Source: Bacteroidota bacterium (lineage in GTDB: Bacteria > Bacteroidota > Bacteroidia > Bacteroidales > VadinHA17). From it: DNA of 11,443 bases. Where the stretch lies: the NCBI GenBank assembly GCA_021816545.1, contig JAKAXP010000061.1:1-11443 (forward strand), read 5' to 3'. The notes beneath the pieces were generated by a model. That model did no database searches. It was given only the letters and a program-made list of their open reading frames with translations, and was not told the origin of the DNA. Positions 1-8,197 of this stretch are shown piece after piece. How positions within the stretch are numbered: position 1 is the first letter of the stretch; each line of letters opens with the position of its first letter. The position numbers were made by a program, and so were the translations under genes.

Positions 1-1
1 C

Positions 2-3000
2 CTCAATGATACACAGCAGGCAGGTTATTATGAGTCAGCGATTGTTGCAGTTGCTCCGGGCATACCGGTAATCCTTTACAGGGAAAACAAAAAGCCCCAT
101 ATTCCGGCCTGGGAGGGTAACATTGATATGAAAACTCCGCTCACTGAAGGAAAAATAACCGTCGTGGCGAAAGGTATAACCGCACTCCAGGGAGATAAAT
201 CCTATGCAGTCTTTGATCGTTTGCTTTCTTCCAATTCAGAGAAATATAAAATCATTGCCGTTAAGGACATTGACCAGTGGGTCAACAAGCAAAACCAGGG
301 CCCGTTTATGTCAGCCGCAACAATGACAGCTGCGGTTAAAACTGGTGCTGTCAATGCAGGTGCCGTTAAGACTGGCCAGGTCAATGCCGGCGCTGCCAAG
401 AGTGGGTTTGTCGGTTCAGGTGCGGTAAATGCAGACGCTGTCAAGACCGCAGCTTACAAGTATAACCCGGGTACACCGCTTTCTTCTTCCGAAAAGATGA
501 CCCTGGAATCAGTCATTGAAGCAATTATCACATCCGGGACCAGTACAACAAACTTCCTTGATGAGGACGATTATATTGCTGAACCAATGGAGTTCAGCCT
601 GGTGCTGCCTGAGGCAAATGACCCTGATGCATTTTACCGGACAGTTACCGCAGATTATGACGTTGTCTCCTGCAGGCCTCCGACTTCCGTTATCCGTGGC
701 AGACTGCTCTATACCTGGAAGTCGGATCCCGGCAAATTAAAGCGTCCTCTGGCAAACACACGGTTCCGGGTTATAGTAAACTATGTGGACGAAAATAATG
801 TATCAATAGGGGCCACCAAAAGTCAGTACAATAACATTCCCGGGTTGCCCGGCGGAAGCGAATCATATACATTCCGTCCGGATAATCCCGGCAGTGACAC
901 TGATGAATGGTATTCATTATCTGATCAGTACGCCACAATGGCAGCCGGTGTTACAGATGCAAACGGCAATTTTGTAATTGAAACAGTGAACCTCGACTTC
1001 AAGGGCGAGCTGGGCCCGGGAACGGTTACCCATTCCAAGACAAGTCATTCAGTCCCGGAAACGACTCCCGGCGGTGGCATCGGGGATCAGTTTAAAAAAG
1101 AACTCGGCGCCGGTCTCGAGGGATTGGATCAATATGTTACAAATCCCTGGAATGACGGCAGCAGCTTTGCATTTCCGTCAGGTCCGGCAGCTGCAGGACT
1201 GAAACCCGGGGGTAACGGTTTCGGAAATGGCAATGCGGCCCTGGGAAGCCAGTCAGCCATCAATCCGGGCTTTAATGTCAGCTTTGATGAAGGACTGAAC
1301 TCATTTGAGCTGACAGGCAGCAAGTTAAAAGGTGATAAAAGCATTGCAACCGGCGGCGTAATGTTTTCCCCGGAGCCGGAAATCCCGGCTCACGGACCTA
1401 ACCCGTCAGTAATACCACCGTCTGAAGCCGGTCCTTTCTGCCAGCCCGAACCTGTTGCTGAAGACGAATTTGAAACGAAAACCTATAGCGGATTCAAAAG
1501 AGTATTTCGGATTATCATTGATGGCGATGCAGCATCATATTATTATCCTTCAGCAGAAATCATCACTGTACAGCCACTTGAGGAGATTGAAACGCCGATT
1601 GATATCACCCATTATGTGCGGGAATTTGAGATGAAAGTCTACCCGAAAACGTTTAACGAGGATAATGAGAAAGTATCGCTTTCAGGCATGCAGGTTACAT
1701 TGTTCCGTAACCTGGCAGACAAAAAGAAGAATCTGCCCCAGGGTGAGGGAGACGGGAAATATACCTACGCAGAACTGCTGAATCCGCAGTACAATACGCA
1801 GGATGCTGCCTCAGCTACAGATAAAATAAATGCCGGGGACATTTTCAACAGGAAATTCGAACAGCTGTGGCCTGCAAAACCCACTCTATATAACTCAGCC
1901 AGCCAGTCAAACTATTCTCCCCTCCCGGGCCTTATCCAGGCCCAGTATCCATATTACTTCATTGAATCATCGAGTTATGTGGCTGAAAACAATCTGACGT
2001 ACCAGGCTACAATCCAGGAGACTCCGCAGGTTCCGCAAGTGACGGAAACTGACTGGGCAAACCCGGTCATCCCCGTCGTGGAAACGGATGTAATGCTGAA
2101 GCCCCTTGTAAGCCGGGCATTAATCACCGTCCGTGACGTGAAATCAGGTATGGTTGTGACTAAGAACCAGGGAGCCCGGGTGATGCTGTCAATGGAACAG
2201 TATATATCCGGAAGCAGTAACTTCCAGACTGTTCCGGTGGATGATTATGGCAAGGCGGAAATTCTGGCCGCAGGGAATTCACCACTGGACCAGTATGTGG
2301 CTGACGGTCAGAACCCGACCACTGTCTATTTCTTCGCAGGCGCAAACGGATACAGGGATTCTTATACCGGGGCAGGCTATTCCTTCATCAGGAAAGGAGT
2401 TCAATTCGTCAAGGATATCGGATTGTCTCCGGCACATACCGTCACCGGAACCGTGAGATGTCCGGATGAGAGGCTGGCGAATAACAGCATGGCAACGGTG
2501 CAGGCTTATGTCCAGGTAAAAGACGGGAAATACTTTGAGACCAACAGTGCCGGATATTTTGAAATCCCGGCACCCTACGCGGCAAATGACACACTGAAAA
2601 TAATACCTAAGGATGTTGCCTATTTCAATTCGGAATATGTTTTCACAAATGCAGACGCAGCCAAGGATATTCTGAAATTAAACGATGTCCTCGTCTACAA
2701 GCGTCGCCACAGGATTCAGTTCTCGGTCACCGAAAAATTTGACCAGGCGGGGCCGCCGAAAAGCATCGCCGGAGCTACAGTTCAGCTTGGCGATTCGGTC
2801 AAAACAACTGACGCAGGTGGTATAGCCCGGTTCAACTTCGAAAATGTATCGGTAAATAATTACACGTTCGTAATAAGAGGCGCTGCCGGAAGCGGGTATA
2901 TCCCGAAGACAGTCAATGTGACAAGCAAGGAAACAAAAGACTTCGTCATTAAAAGTGTACAGCTTGAAAAAGGGAGCGAAATCAGCGGTATCGTAAAACT

Positions 3001-6000
3001 GGACGGCACACCTGTTAAGAATTCCAGGGTTTATATCGATGTTTCAAATACCTCCTCACAGGTTGTCTCTGCACAGAATCACAGCGTTCAGACAGGAACA
3101 AATACCTCCTCAAAGGTTGTCTCAGGACAGAACTACAGCATTCAGGCAGGAACAGATACCTATCCTTCAGCAAATCCGAATGTTCCGGTCTTCAACAAAC
3201 CTGAAGGCAAGATTACACCTGATGCCAACCTTGTCGAGGCCTATACTGACAACCAGGGGAAATATACTTTACGCGGAGTGCCGGTAAATAACCAGGATAT
3301 TAATATCCGGGCGACACTCGACACCACTTTCACGGTTATAGGCGACAAACAGTCAGTAGCCATAAAAGCGGGTAAGGCAGTTGCTGACCTGAACCTGAAA
3401 TCTTACAATCAGGCTGTCATCAATAAGATATACGGATTTCCGCTCACGGTGGAAAACCTTACGCCGGTAAATTCCAAACAGGTAAAAGTGACCGGACTGA
3501 TACACTGGACCGAGGCTATCAGTGATTTTTCGCTGAACGAGGTAAACAAGGCTCTCAGAATCGAAGACGTGGTTTTCAACCTGGTAAGCAAGAATGGTTC
3601 AACCGTAGGAATTGCCAATGACGATGAGGTTCAGGTAAAGGGTGTTACAATGCTGAAGCTGTCATATTTGAACAATTACAATATTGCACTGCAGTCAGCA
3701 AATACCCAGAATATTTTCAATACTCAGCCAATTTCTGTCAAACGGGTAAATGATTTCGGGAAGATAGACGGGAAAATGAGGATTGTTGACAATTCGTTCA
3801 ACTACCCCAGCAGCTACCTGAACTTTGACAAGAGCGAATTCTACCTGGCAAGGAAGCAAAACAACGCTGTCAATAATATTGTAGAACTCGTCACAAGCGC
3901 TGTTTCAGAGACGGAAGCATCGAAACCTGCATATAATAATCTGTCAGTATATCAGGAAGCTATTCAGACCGGGTATATTGACTACCTGGGAAAACCCAAA
4001 GCAGTATATTATCTCTGTGACAGGAGTGCGAAACCCATTGCATTCAGATTGCTTAACTTCCCGGCCACCGCTGATCCTCTGAACAGTTTTATTGACGAAA
4101 ACGGGAAAATACACCTCGACGTTGATCTGAGCTGCTACATTGCAAATGCACAGCCGGAAAACTTTACTGTGAATATCCCGGGCATAGTGCTTGATCAGAA
4201 TAAGGTGAGCCCCGCTTCGGGAACTGAACCTATAAAGCTTGCCCTGGAGCAATGGACCCTGGAGGTGAAAGACTGGAAATTCAGCACCTCCGAAGGGGGG
4301 ATTGTCAGTGAAAATGCCATGATCCGGACGAAGATTGTGGATATCCCTGTAACCCGTTTTGTCCTGCGCAGTGACATGTTCCAGATTGACAAGTTTCAGT
4401 TTGATAAAATTGCCCTGGCAGGGGGAATATTCCCGCTGAAGGATGTGGATCAGAACAAGGCACATCTCAATTTCGAGCAAAAAGTGGGTTCAGATATGAA
4501 ACCGCACTGGAACTTCAACCTGATAAGCAACGGCACTGAAAAGGTTGCCTCCCTGCCCGGACTGACAGGTCTGACCAACCCTGACCTGTCAACTCCCTAC
4601 CCTGTTGACTTTGACTACCTGCAGATTCTCAGCAACAATGAGATGATTGTACAGTTGAAGCAGACCGGCGTGAAGGCCCGCCTGAAAGGCAACACCCTGG
4701 CAAGCTTCCTGCCCCAGACAATCTATAACGGGACAAACTATATGAAGCTTAGCGGTACATTGAATGTTGGAGCTCCCAGGGTAAGTGATATCCTGTTATC
4801 AGCAATCTGGACAAGTCCCTATAAAAATCCTGATTTTGAAAACGTTGATACAGATTTTGAAACCAAGGGCTTCGTTCATTTTTATGCAAGCAAGAAACCG
4901 ATCGTCATTGAAAAGAATGAAATCAGGATTTCAGGAAAGGTCATTGAAAAACCGTCAAAAACGTTCAATCCGATCCCTGCCACTTTCTTTGCCCGTACCA
5001 CCGGAACTCCGGGATATGAGGTTAAAATGCAGAAAGACTGGGTAACGCAGCTTACAAGCGAAGAGGATGAATCAATAACAACACCGGTTGTTGCATCCAA
5101 AGGTTACAGCCTGAAAATCGAAGAGGGAGGCATGTCAGTAAACGGGAATGACTGGACCACCTGTAAGTTCAGTGGCGAAATGACCAACAACGACAAGTCG
5201 AAAACCGACGATATTGCCCCGACCAAAACCACATTTGAAGTACTGGGAGATATTTCCGCCAGCTCCGATAAGCTCTCCATAAGCAGCATAGATACCCCGT
5301 TCGGTTCGATGTCGCAGACATTCGATTTCAAGACCAAGGAACTTATCGGAACCCTTAGTTTCAACTATGAACTGACACTGGGATCTGTTGTAATACACAA
5401 GGGCACCATATCATCCTGCTTCGGTGCGGAAGGATTTTATATAATCGGTGCATGCAATGCTTTCCTTCCCATCGGAATTCTCGCCGGCAATTACAATACA
5501 GGGCTTATGCTTGGTTCTCATGCACTTACTGATGAGATGTGGCACTTAACCAATATCTATATTGATGACAGGGTGGTCAACTGGTGCTACAAGAAAAATA
5601 CAGAACGTCTCTCCGGATTTTATTTTGCCTTTAACAGGGAGCTGTTCAAGGCCCGGGAAGATTTCGATTTTGTCCTTGCCAAAGGATATGTTGATGCACT
5701 GGGGCTGATAGGCGGCAACACCTATGTCAATGTAACCGGAGGAAGCTGGCAGGTAGGCCTGGGCGGATATGTATATGTGCACGCCGGGGCTGGCCTCGCG
5801 GCTATAACAGGTACCAGCATCAGCGGCGGTGCCGGCGGCGATGGAAGGATAGAATTCCAGCTCGGCGATCCTGCCTACATCAACGCATCAATTAACCTTG
5901 GCTTTGAAGCAAAAATCTCTCAGGATCTGGGGGTAAAAACTGTCTCCAAGAGTATCAGCGTTGACGCATCGGCAATTGGCGGTTCAAACGGATTCAGTTT

Positions 6001-6043
6001 TCGGCTTGAAAGTGGTACCGGGAACTTAAACAGCTGTAAATAA
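2..6043 (+). CDS. Giant multidomain, probably extracytoplasmic beta-rich protein with carboxypeptidase-regulatory-like domains (5' partial)
   Basis: The function is not recognised. The frame is open from base 2 with no stop, giving 2013 visible residues, so the gene starts upstream of the window; the ATG at 128 has no Shine-Dalgarno sequence and sits inside continuous coding sequence. Residue numbers here count from that Met. Residues 69-108 form a five-residue-periodic Ala/Gly-rich repeat. Ig-like folds resembling the carboxypeptidase regulatory / CnaB type (a VxGxV strand, later a TDxxGxF/Y strand) are seen around 188-290, 769-858, 861-945 and 949-1100; 655-765 may be another. Residues 325-390 are Gly/Asn/Pro-rich and linker-like. 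From about 1130 to 1850 I recognise no domain. About 1854-1935 is Gly/Ala-rich with alternating beta pattern. No membrane helix, lipobox or type IX sorting domain is visible at the C-terminus (ends NLNSCK), and any signal peptide would lie in the missing N-terminus. Tandem TAA stops precede the FnIII gene by 14 bases, so co-transcription is likely. An envelope structural or adhesin role is inference only. Confidence 0.85.
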   Translation, partial: LNDTQQAGYYESAIVAVAPGIPVILYRENKKPHIPAWEGNIDMKTPLTEGKITVVAKGITALQGDKSYAVFDRLLSSNSEKYKIIAVKDIDQWVNKQNQGPFMSAATMTAAVKTGAVNAGAVKTGQVNAGAAKSGFVGSGAVNADAVKTAAYKYNPGTPLSSSEKMTLESVIEAIITSGTSTTNFLDEDDYIAEPMEFSLVLPEANDPDAFYRTVTADYDVVSCRPPTSVIRGRLLYTWKSDPGKLKRPLANTRFRVIVNYVDENNVSIGATKSQYNNIPGLPGGSESYTFRPDNPGSDTDEWYSLSDQYATMAAGVTDANGNFVIETVNLDFKGELGPGTVTHSKTSHSVPETTPGGGIGDQFKKELGAGLEGLDQYVTNPWNDGSSFAFPSGPAAAGLKPGGNGFGNGNAALGSQSAINPGFNVSFDEGLNSFELTGSKLKGDKSIATGGVMFSPEPEIPAHGPNPSVIPPSEAGPFCQPEPVAEDEFETKTYSGFKRVFRIIIDGDAASYYYPSAEIITVQPLEEIETPIDITHYVREFEMKVYPKTFNEDNEKVSLSGMQVTLFRNLADKKKNLPQGEGDGKYTYAELLNPQYNTQDAASATDKINAGDIFNRKFEQLWPAKPTLYNSASQSNYSPLPGLIQAQYPYYFIESSSYVAENNLTYQATIQETPQVPQVTETDWANPVIPVVETDVMLKPLVSRALITVRDVKSGMVVTKNQGARVMLSMEQYISGSSNFQTVPVDDYGKAEILAAGNSPLDQYVADGQNPTTVYFFAGANGYRDSYTGAGYSFIRKGVQFVKDIGLSPAHTVTGTVRCPDERLANNSMATVQAYVQVKDGKYFETNSAGYFEIPAPYAANDTLKIIPKDVAYFNSEYVFTNADAAKDILKLNDVLVYKRRHRIQFSVTEKFDQAGPPKSIAGATVQLGDSVKTTDAGGIARFNFENVSVNNYTFVIRGAAGSGYIPKTVNVTSKETKDFVIKSVQLEKGSEISGIVKLDGTPVKNSRVYIDVSNTSSQVVSAQNHSVQTGTNTSSKVVSGQNYSIQAGTDTYPSANPNVPVFNKPEGKITPDANLVEAYTDNQGKYTLRGVPVNNQDINIRATLDTTFTVIGDKQSVAIKAGKAVADLNLKSYNQAVINKIYGFPLTVENLTPVNSKQVKVTGLIHWTEAISDFSLNEVNKALRIEDVVFNLVSKNGSTVGIANDDEVQVKGVTMLKLSYLNNYNIALQSANTQNIFNTQPISVKRVNDFGKIDGKMRIVDNSFNYPSSYLNFDKSEFYLARKQNNAVNNIVELVTSAVSETEASKPAYNNLSVYQEAIQTGYIDYLGKPKAVYYLCDRSAKPIAFRLLNFPATADPLNSFIDENGKIHLDVDLSCYIANAQPENFTVNIPGIVLDQNKVSPASGTEPIKLALEQWTLEVKDWKFSTSEGGIVSENAMIRTKIVDIPVTRFVLRSDMFQIDKFQFDKIALAGGIFPLKDVDQNKAHLNFEQKVGSDMKPHWNFNLISNGTEKVASLPGLTGLTNPDLSTPYPVDFDYLQILSNNEMIVQLKQTGVKARLKGNTLASFLPQTIYNGTNYMKLSGTLNVGAPRVSDILLSAIWTSPYKNPDFENVDTDFETKGFVHFYASKKPIVIEKNEIRISGKVIEKPSKTFNPIPATFFARTTGTPGYEVKMQKDWVTQLTSEEDESITTPVVASKGYSLKIEEGGMSVNGNDWTTCKFSGEMTNNDKSKTDDIAPTKTTFEVLGDISASSDKLSISSIDTPFGSMSQTFDFKTKELIGTLSFNYELTLGSVVIHKGTISSCFGAEGFYIIGACNAFLPIGILAGNYNTGLMLGSHALTDEMWHLTNIYIDDRVVNWCYKKNTERLSGFYFAFNRELFKAREDFDFVLAKGYVDALGLIGGNTYVNVTGGSWQVGLGGYVYVHAGAGLAAITGTSISGGAGGDGRIEFQLGDPAYINASINLGFEAKISQDLGVKTVSKSISVDASAIGGSNGFSFRLESGTGNLNSCK
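332..451 (+). repeat. In-frame five-residue-periodic repeat (AVKTG/AVNAG units)
   Basis: Eight consecutive pentads, residues 69-108 counted from the Met at 128, read AVKTG AVNAG AVKTG QVNAG, then AAKSG FVGSG AVNAD AVKTA. The DNA has a 15-base period with a 30-base super-unit (AVKTG plus AVNAG); codons at equivalent positions often differ at the third base, so the repeat looks old or selected at protein level. Small residues alternate with a Val in each unit. This could be a flexible spacer, or a short pentapeptide-type beta-helix; the canonical A(D/N)LxX pentapeptide consensus is not met. The same strip also gives a stop-free stretch on the opposite strand, which I regard as a by-product. Confidence 0.8.
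3047..3154 (+). repeat. 54-bp in-frame tandem duplication (two 18-residue units)
   Basis: Copy 1 is 3047-3100 and copy 2 is 3101-3154. By eye they match at 47 of 54 bases. The encoded units NTSSQVVSAQNHSVQTGT and NTSSKVVSGQNYSIQAGT share 13 of 18 residues, and only two of the seven base differences are silent. The following codons (DTYPSANP) may be the start of a decayed third unit. The insertion lies between the early strand of a carboxypeptidase-regulatory-like domain (GTPVKNSRVYID) and its diagnostic later strand (TDNQGKYTLRGVP), so it enlarges a loop rather than adding a domain. The Ser/Thr/Asn/Gln composition suggests an exposed, possibly glycosylated loop (inference). Confidence 0.85.
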
Positions 6044-6048
6044 TAAGG
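6044..6048 (+). promoter_or_regulatory. Ribosome binding site for the FnIII gene, overlapping tandem stop codon
   Basis: TAAGG matches the first five bases of the canonical TAAGGAGG and ends 9 bases before the ATG at 6058. It overlaps the second of two consecutive TAA codons (6041-6046) ending the giant-protein gene. This supports the chosen start and suggests translation of the two genes is linked. It is one of the few Shine-Dalgarno-like matches in the window. Confidence 0.5.
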
Positions 6049-6057
6049 CGAAATCAA

Positions 6058-8049
6058 ATGAAGATGAAGAAGATAATCCTGATTGCATCGGTGCTGCTGG
6101 TTTCCATGCATATAGCTGATGCACAAAAATATACAAGCAAATCATACGCTACCGGGAACTATATTTTCTGCGGGAAGGAATTGCCGAAAAATTTCTCCTG
6201 GCTGATCGAAAGACAGGATGGTAGGGGAAAATGGATTTCAGTTGCCGAACTCCGGTCTCCAAAGAATGAAGCTGAATGCCGTACCAGAATGATGTCGCTT
6301 CCCGCAGTGGTTTCTGCAGTGACTGAAATAAGCCAGGGAATGGCTGACTTCATATGGGAAAAAATTAAAAAACCGTCTGCAGATCTCGACTCACTGTACA
6401 TCCATTCGGCAGATCCAAGATGGCAGTATATAGCCGGAGCTGGTTGGTTTGACGACGGAATCAAAAACCCCGGGACCTACAGGTACCGTATCAGCCGTCT
6501 GGTACCTTCGGGCATCAAAACCGCAGTAAGTGAGACAAGCGTGACCTTCCCTCCCGAACCTTCATCTGCTGAAGCCTTCCCTTTGCGTTACAAGGTCAGC
6601 ATGGGATTCGTTGAAATAAGCTATGAACTATCCGACATGGAAAATACTGCCGGATTAAAGCTGCAGCGCAGCCCCTACATGAAGAATGAATTCAGGGACA
6701 TATCGGCCGAAACCATGTTTGCCCAGGAAAAAGGGAAGATGGTAGCCCTGGTGAGAGACAAGGATGTAACCAATGGCATGATCTACAGTTATGTTGCTGT
6801 TCCTTATGACGGGCTGGGCAATTTAGGAAAACCTTCAGAACCGGTAAATGTGAATTTTATTACGAAGCCGGCTGACATTGGGATTGTTACAGAGCTTACC
6901 GTGACACCTCAACCTGACAGGGGAGGCAATTTGCTGAAACTTGACTATACCCATGCAGCTTTCGTAAATGCCATTGAAATCTATCGTTCCACATCATACA
7001 ATGACAACTACAAAAGAGTGGTATCACTTCCTGCCGGTCAGAAGGAGTACTTTGACGGTTCAGACCTGCAGCCCTCCATTACCTACTATTATTACGCAGT
7101 CCTTAACAACGGGACAGGCTACAGCCTGCCCAGCGCACGTGTCCCGGCAATTCTCCGGGGGAATAAGGAAAATGTGATCCCTCCGCAGGACCTCACCGCG
7201 TCAAGAAAAGGTAATGTTGTCACTCTCAGATTCCGCAGGATGGGATATGATGTACACGGATACTATATGTATCGCGCCGACGGATACGCCTCTGAACTGC
7301 ATCAGTTACCGGATATGCTGCACTCCACGGACAGTCTGCTGAGCTATACGGATACGCTGCCTGTTTCAAGCCGTTCTTCCGTATACAGCTATGCAGTTGC
7401 ATCAGTAAATACTTCATACAATATCAGCCCCTTCAGTAATCGCGTCAGCGTCTCCTTCAGCGGTGGCAGAATGCCCGTACCGGACAGGCTGAATGCACTT
7501 CCTGAAAACAATGGAGTAAAGCTTGTATGGAATGATGTGGCTGGTCTGAATCCCTCAGTCACAGGGTATGAAATTTACCGCACCACTGCCAGCTTGGAAC
7601 AGGAATCCGGGCCGGCACAGTTGATGGCTACCGTAAATTTCATGACCAACAGCTATACGGATAACGATGTCCTTCCTGGAAGGAAATATGTCTACAAAGT
7701 AAGGTGTATCGCTTCAGATACAACCGATGCGGGCAGTTTCAGCCTGCCGTACAGTGTTTATGTTCCTGCAGGCAATGCCTTGCCGCCCGGTGAGGTTTCA
7801 GCAATAGCTTCATCAAAATTCATCAGCCTGAAATGGACATTGCCGGTTGCGGACGATATCCAGTCAGTGCTGGTCTACCGCGCTGCCGAAAACGGGAAGG
7901 AAAGTCTGCTTAAAACCCTTGATGCAAAAACGGAAAGCTTCACTGACAACTCAGCTGAAAAAGGCAAAATGTACTATTATTTCATCGTGATAAAATATAA
8001 AAACGGCCAGGAAAGCAAACCTACTGATGCTGTAAGCGCCAGAATTTAA
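6058..8049 (+). CDS. Secreted fibronectin type III repeat protein
   Basis: A 663-residue protein predicted to leave the cytoplasm. Residues 1-22 form a classical signal peptide: MKMKK, a hydrophobic core IILIASVLLVSM, and a probable signal peptidase I site after ADA, leaving Gln23; there is no lipobox Cys. The mature N-terminal part (23-170) is unassigned but contains a Trp-rich strand (FSWLIERQ) and YRYRISRL, which may be an interrupted FnIII-like fold. Five FnIII-like units follow at about 174-268, 276-366, 374-468, 473-569 and 575-662. They recur as a proline near the start, a (V/L)xLxW-type strand, xYxxYR(S/T/A), YxDxxLxPxxxYxY, and a closing SxPxxV strand. The C-terminus finishes inside the last unit, with no type IX sorting domain or anchor. 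The start is set by the TAAGG site and the signal peptide; Met3 is a possible alternative. Its position 14 bases behind the giant protein suggests the two act together. FnIII arrays usually mediate protein or glycan contacts; the actual ligand is unknown. Confidence 0.9.
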   Translation: MKMKKIILIASVLLVSMHIADAQKYTSKSYATGNYIFCGKELPKNFSWLIERQDGRGKWISVAELRSPKNEAECRTRMMSLPAVVSAVTEISQGMADFIWEKIKKPSADLDSLYIHSADPRWQYIAGAGWFDDGIKNPGTYRYRISRLVPSGIKTAVSETSVTFPPEPSSAEAFPLRYKVSMGFVEISYELSDMENTAGLKLQRSPYMKNEFRDISAETMFAQEKGKMVALVRDKDVTNGMIYSYVAVPYDGLGNLGKPSEPVNVNFITKPADIGIVTELTVTPQPDRGGNLLKLDYTHAAFVNAIEIYRSTSYNDNYKRVVSLPAGQKEYFDGSDLQPSITYYYYAVLNNGTGYSLPSARVPAILRGNKENVIPPQDLTASRKGNVVTLRFRRMGYDVHGYYMYRADGYASELHQLPDMLHSTDSLLSYTDTLPVSSRSSVYSYAVASVNTSYNISPFSNRVSVSFSGGRMPVPDRLNALPENNGVKLVWNDVAGLNPSVTGYEIYRTTASLEQESGPAQLMATVNFMTNSYTDNDVLPGRKYVYKVRCIASDTTDAGSFSLPYSVYVPAGNALPPGEVSAIASSKFISLKWTLPVADDIQSVLVYRAAENGKESLLKTLDAKTESFTDNSAEKGKMYYYFIVIKYKNGQESKPTDAVSARI

Positions 8050-8080
8050 CCGGTCTCCGGATCTGCCTGCGGTATGCAGG
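8050..8080. other. Two small hairpins at the start of the 148-bp spacer after the FnIII gene
   Basis: Immediately after the stop codon, CCGG-TCT-CCGG (8050-8060) and CCTGC-GGTAT-GCAGG (8066-8080) can fold with 4- and 5-bp stems. No T-tract follows on the plus strand, so this is at best a weak transcript end or stabilising 3' structure. The rest of the spacer up to 8197 is AT-rich. I found no TAnnTTTG-type Bacteroidetes promoter element, and no Shine-Dalgarno sequence before the permease gene. Confidence 0.3.
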
Positions 8081-8197
8081 GAAATAATTCATGAGATTAT
8101 AGCCTGAGCTGAATTCAAATGCAGCTAAATGACAGTTTTACCGTCTGTTATTATCATAAATGTCACTGAGGTTAACATGACAGTCAATTGATAACCG

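Noticed and set aside
202..444. 80-residue minus-strand frame rich in Ala, Pro, Thr and Leu
   Set aside because: Its repetitive composition is simply the complement of the pentad repeat in the giant gene.
332..451. Pentad repeat as a CRISPR-like or minisatellite array
   Set aside because: It is in frame, has no unique spacers, and is part of a continuous coding sequence.
3944..4480. 178-residue open frame on the minus strand inside the giant gene
   Set aside because: It lies antisense to a continuous coding frame with strong protein character, has no recognisable motif or ribosome site, and its composition looks like a reading-frame shadow.
5686..6040. C-terminus of the giant protein as a type IX secretion sorting domain
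   Set aside because: There is no YPNP-like segment, nor the usual final beta-strand with a terminal Lys-Val/Leu pattern.
8161..8181. TGTCA / TGACA inverted repeat as an operator before the permease
   Set aside because: Five-base arms with an interrupted spacer are expected by chance in a 148-bp AT-rich gap, and there is no regulator gene near by.
8177..8191. Tiny open frame ATG-ACA-GTC-AAT-TGA just before the permease as a leader peptide
   Set aside because: Four codons with no ribosome site and no attenuator-like pairing; most likely chance.
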